Part shown: piece by piece, positions 62,630 to 64,000 of the stretch | How positions within the stretch are numbered: the first letter of the stretch is position 1 | Layout of the letters: each line of letters starts with the position of its first letter | DNA from: Bradyrhizobium guangdongense | GTDB lineage: Bacteria > Pseudomonadota > Alphaproteobacteria > Rhizobiales > Xanthobacteraceae | Direction: 5' to 3' | Length of the DNA stretch: 64,000 nucleotides | NCBI RefSeq assembly: GCF_004114975.1 | Contig: NZ_CP030052.1 | Coordinates: forward strand, 917,947-981,946 | Notes under the pieces: model-generated | What the model saw: the letters and a program-made list of their open reading frames with translations, nothing else | Told to the model about the DNA's origin: nothing | Databases searched by the model: none | Program-made: the position numbers and the translations under genes

Positions 62630-63412
62630 GTGATCCAAAAATCCGAACTCGTGCTATCCACTTCCCCTCTCCCGCACGTCCGCCTGCTGAGCATGAACAG
62701 GCCGGCGAAGCGAAATGCCCTGAGCAATGAGCTTATCGCGGCACTTGCATCGGCCTGCCGAGACGCAATTTTGGATGAGGACGTCCGCTGCATCGTGCTT
62801 TGCGGCACCGACACGTTCTTTTGCGCGGGCGCGGATATCAAGGAGATGCAACAACGCGGCTTCGAGGCCATTAACAATCTCGCCCGACGCAATGATTGGC
62901 GCGACCTCACCAACTGTCTCAAGCCGATCATAGCTGCCGTAGAGGGCGTTTGTCTTGGGGGCGGTCACGAACTTGCAATGCTGGCCGATATCATTATCGC
63001 AGGCGAAGGCGCGCTCTTCGGTCAACCTGAAATCAACATCGGCGTTTTGCCGGGTGACGGCGGAACCCAGCGGTTGACACGCGTGGCGGGCAAATCGCTT
63101 GCCATGCTGATGATCCTCACTGGCCAATCAATTTCGGCCCGTGCCGCAATGCAGGCAGGAATGGTCTCCGAGGTTACAGAAACGGGCCAGGCGCGGGCAC
63201 GCGCGCTCGAGATTGCGGAAATAATCGCACAGAAGCCGCCTCGATCGACGGAGCTTGCGAAGGCTGCCGTTCTGGCCGCCTATCAAACGAACCTCGATGC
63301 CGGTGTGGAATTTGAACGGCAAGCGATCCGGGTTGCTTTCACCACTTCTGATCAGCAGGAAGGGATGGACGCTTTCTTCGAGAAGCGGCCCCCAAATTAC
63401 CAGGGGAAATAG
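62630..63412 (+). CDS. Enoyl-CoA hydratase/isomerase family protein
   Basis: The start is GTG 62630 after AGGAAG, giving 260 residues. The crotonase fold shows VRLLSMNRPAKRNALSNELI, the oxyanion-hole block DTFFCAGADIKEMQQ and AVEGVCLGGGHELAMLADII. The catalytic Glu pair region reads FGQPEINIGVLPGDGGTQRL. It probably hydrates the enoyl-CoA formed after CoA activation by the preceding enzyme. The gap to that gene is about 230 bp. Crotonase-family chemistry varies, so hydratase activity is likely but not certain. Confidence 0.92.
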   Translation: MIQKSELVLSTSPLPHVRLLSMNRPAKRNALSNELIAALASACRDAILDEDVRCIVLCGTDTFFCAGADIKEMQQRGFEAINNLARRNDWRDLTNCLKPIIAAVEGVCLGGGHELAMLADIIIAGEGALFGQPEINIGVLPGDGGTQRLTRVAGKSLAMLMILTGQSISARAAMQAGMVSEVTETGQARARALEIAEIIAQKPPRSTELAKAAVLAAYQTNLDAGVEFERQAIRVAFTTSDQQEGMDAFFEKRPPNYQGK

Positions 63413-64000
63413 AACCCCTTTGCAGAATTCTGCTCTTAGGAACACAATACAAAGCGAGCAGATTTGCGAGCGCCGCACGAGAGCCGTCGGGCTGCTTGTG
63501 GTGCTGAGGCATTGGAAGCTACGATGGCCTAGCCGGATCATCGTTGATCGTCTCGATCACCCTGTCATCTTCGCTCCCGGCGAGAGCCACGAGTTCAATC
63601 GGCGGCGCAACCGCGTCGCTCTGAGCTAAAGCTGGCCGCCGGTTTGCTTCTGGTCGCAATGGTCGAATTGCATCGGTACTTAGATATTCTGGGTACGATT
63701 GTCCCGGCTGAGAATATCGGGACTGCTAGGAAGGAGAAATACAGACCGCCGCGCCGTATATGCTTCAGACAAGAGGGTGCCCAGTTGGATCTAGTCGATT
63801 GAGGCGAGCCAGTCGAAGCTCAGTCGTAAGGCGACTAAGACGATGCGGCATTTGCGACCGTCGACCTTACTCGTTCGCGCGGATCTGTGCGGTTGCAGTA
63901 ATACATCTCAAAGCGGCTACCGGTTTCTTGGAATAACTTGTGACCTTCCAGCGCCCGTCGGTCACTCAGCGCAAACGCCAGTACGTGACTCGTGATCCCC
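63413..64000 (+). other. Right end of window without a supported gene
   Basis: Nearly 590 bp hold no recognised gene. Frames here (63128-63541 minus, 63255-63629 plus) mostly overlap the enoyl-CoA hydratase gene and have no family. A gene running off the edge is possible but could not be seen. Confidence 0.4.

Overview
The window looks like part of the symbiosis island of a rhizobium, most likely Bradyrhizobium. The grounds are a Rhc-type type III secretion (T3SS) locus with nol/nop genes, TtsI-type promoter boxes, high GC, and dense insertion sequences and group II introns. No rRNA, tRNA, CRISPR array or nod box was found by eye. All protein names are from reading motifs and family resemblance; no database search was run.

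Layout. (1) 1-13,160, T3SS: nolU (cut by the window edge), rhcJ and nolB lie on the minus strand, divergent from rhcC1 (nolW). nopX follows, then an operon nopC-nopA-y4yQ-(178 aa)-(140 aa TPR-like)-rhcV, then a frameshifted y4yS-like lipoprotein. The effector gene nopP faces this operon. Two near-identical TtsI boxes precede nopX and nopC; weaker ones precede nolB and nopP. (2) 13,400-23,200, insertion belt: a decayed group II intron, a broken serine-recombinase element, a fragment of an adenine DNA methylase gene, an IS630 element with one nonsense codon, a small conserved-looking gene, an IS110 element and an IS21 element (istAB). (3) 23,760-32,240, minus-strand metabolic genes: lrgAB, an aldehyde dehydrogenase remnant, a PAS-PAS-HTH regulator, pyruvate kinase, an FAD oxidoreductase, a PEP-hydrolase-family TIM barrel and a Tm-1-like/UPF0261 protein. 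(4) 32,372-38,765, one IS66 element with an intact 8-bp target duplication. Its tnpB and tnpC genes are each split by a sibling group II intron of about 1.89 kb. Removing the introns on paper restores both reading frames exactly. (5) 38,975-45,170, an amide/urea-type ABC transporter operon (two permeases, Tat-exported binding protein, two ATPases) with an amidase. (6) 45,580-63,410, accessory catabolism: an AraC regulator divergent from an operon with a PfkB kinase, a PanB-like barrel, a membrane di-iron hydroxylase, a Rieske ferredoxin, a sugar-isomerase-like barrel and a ferredoxin reductase. Then come a GH88-like hydrolase, an MFS transporter, an AraD1/FAH-like enzyme, a MocR-type regulator, a doubly frameshifted aldehyde dehydrogenase, a class III CoA transferase and an enoyl-CoA hydratase.

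How it may work together. The T3SS genes make the secretion machine, pilus, translocon and at least one effector under TtsI. The later genes resemble a route for importing and oxidising a plant- or nodule-derived compound. The hydroxylase, Rieske and reductase trio plus a MocR-like regulator recalls the rhizopine (moc) logic, but the substrate is unknown. A 30-bp motif found upstream of the GH88 gene and again, inverted, between the aldehyde dehydrogenase and CoA-transferase genes, with a weaker copy before the AraD1-like gene, suggests a shared regulon. A tandem TTGGGTAA repeat precedes both the amidase/transporter operon and the UPF0261 operon.
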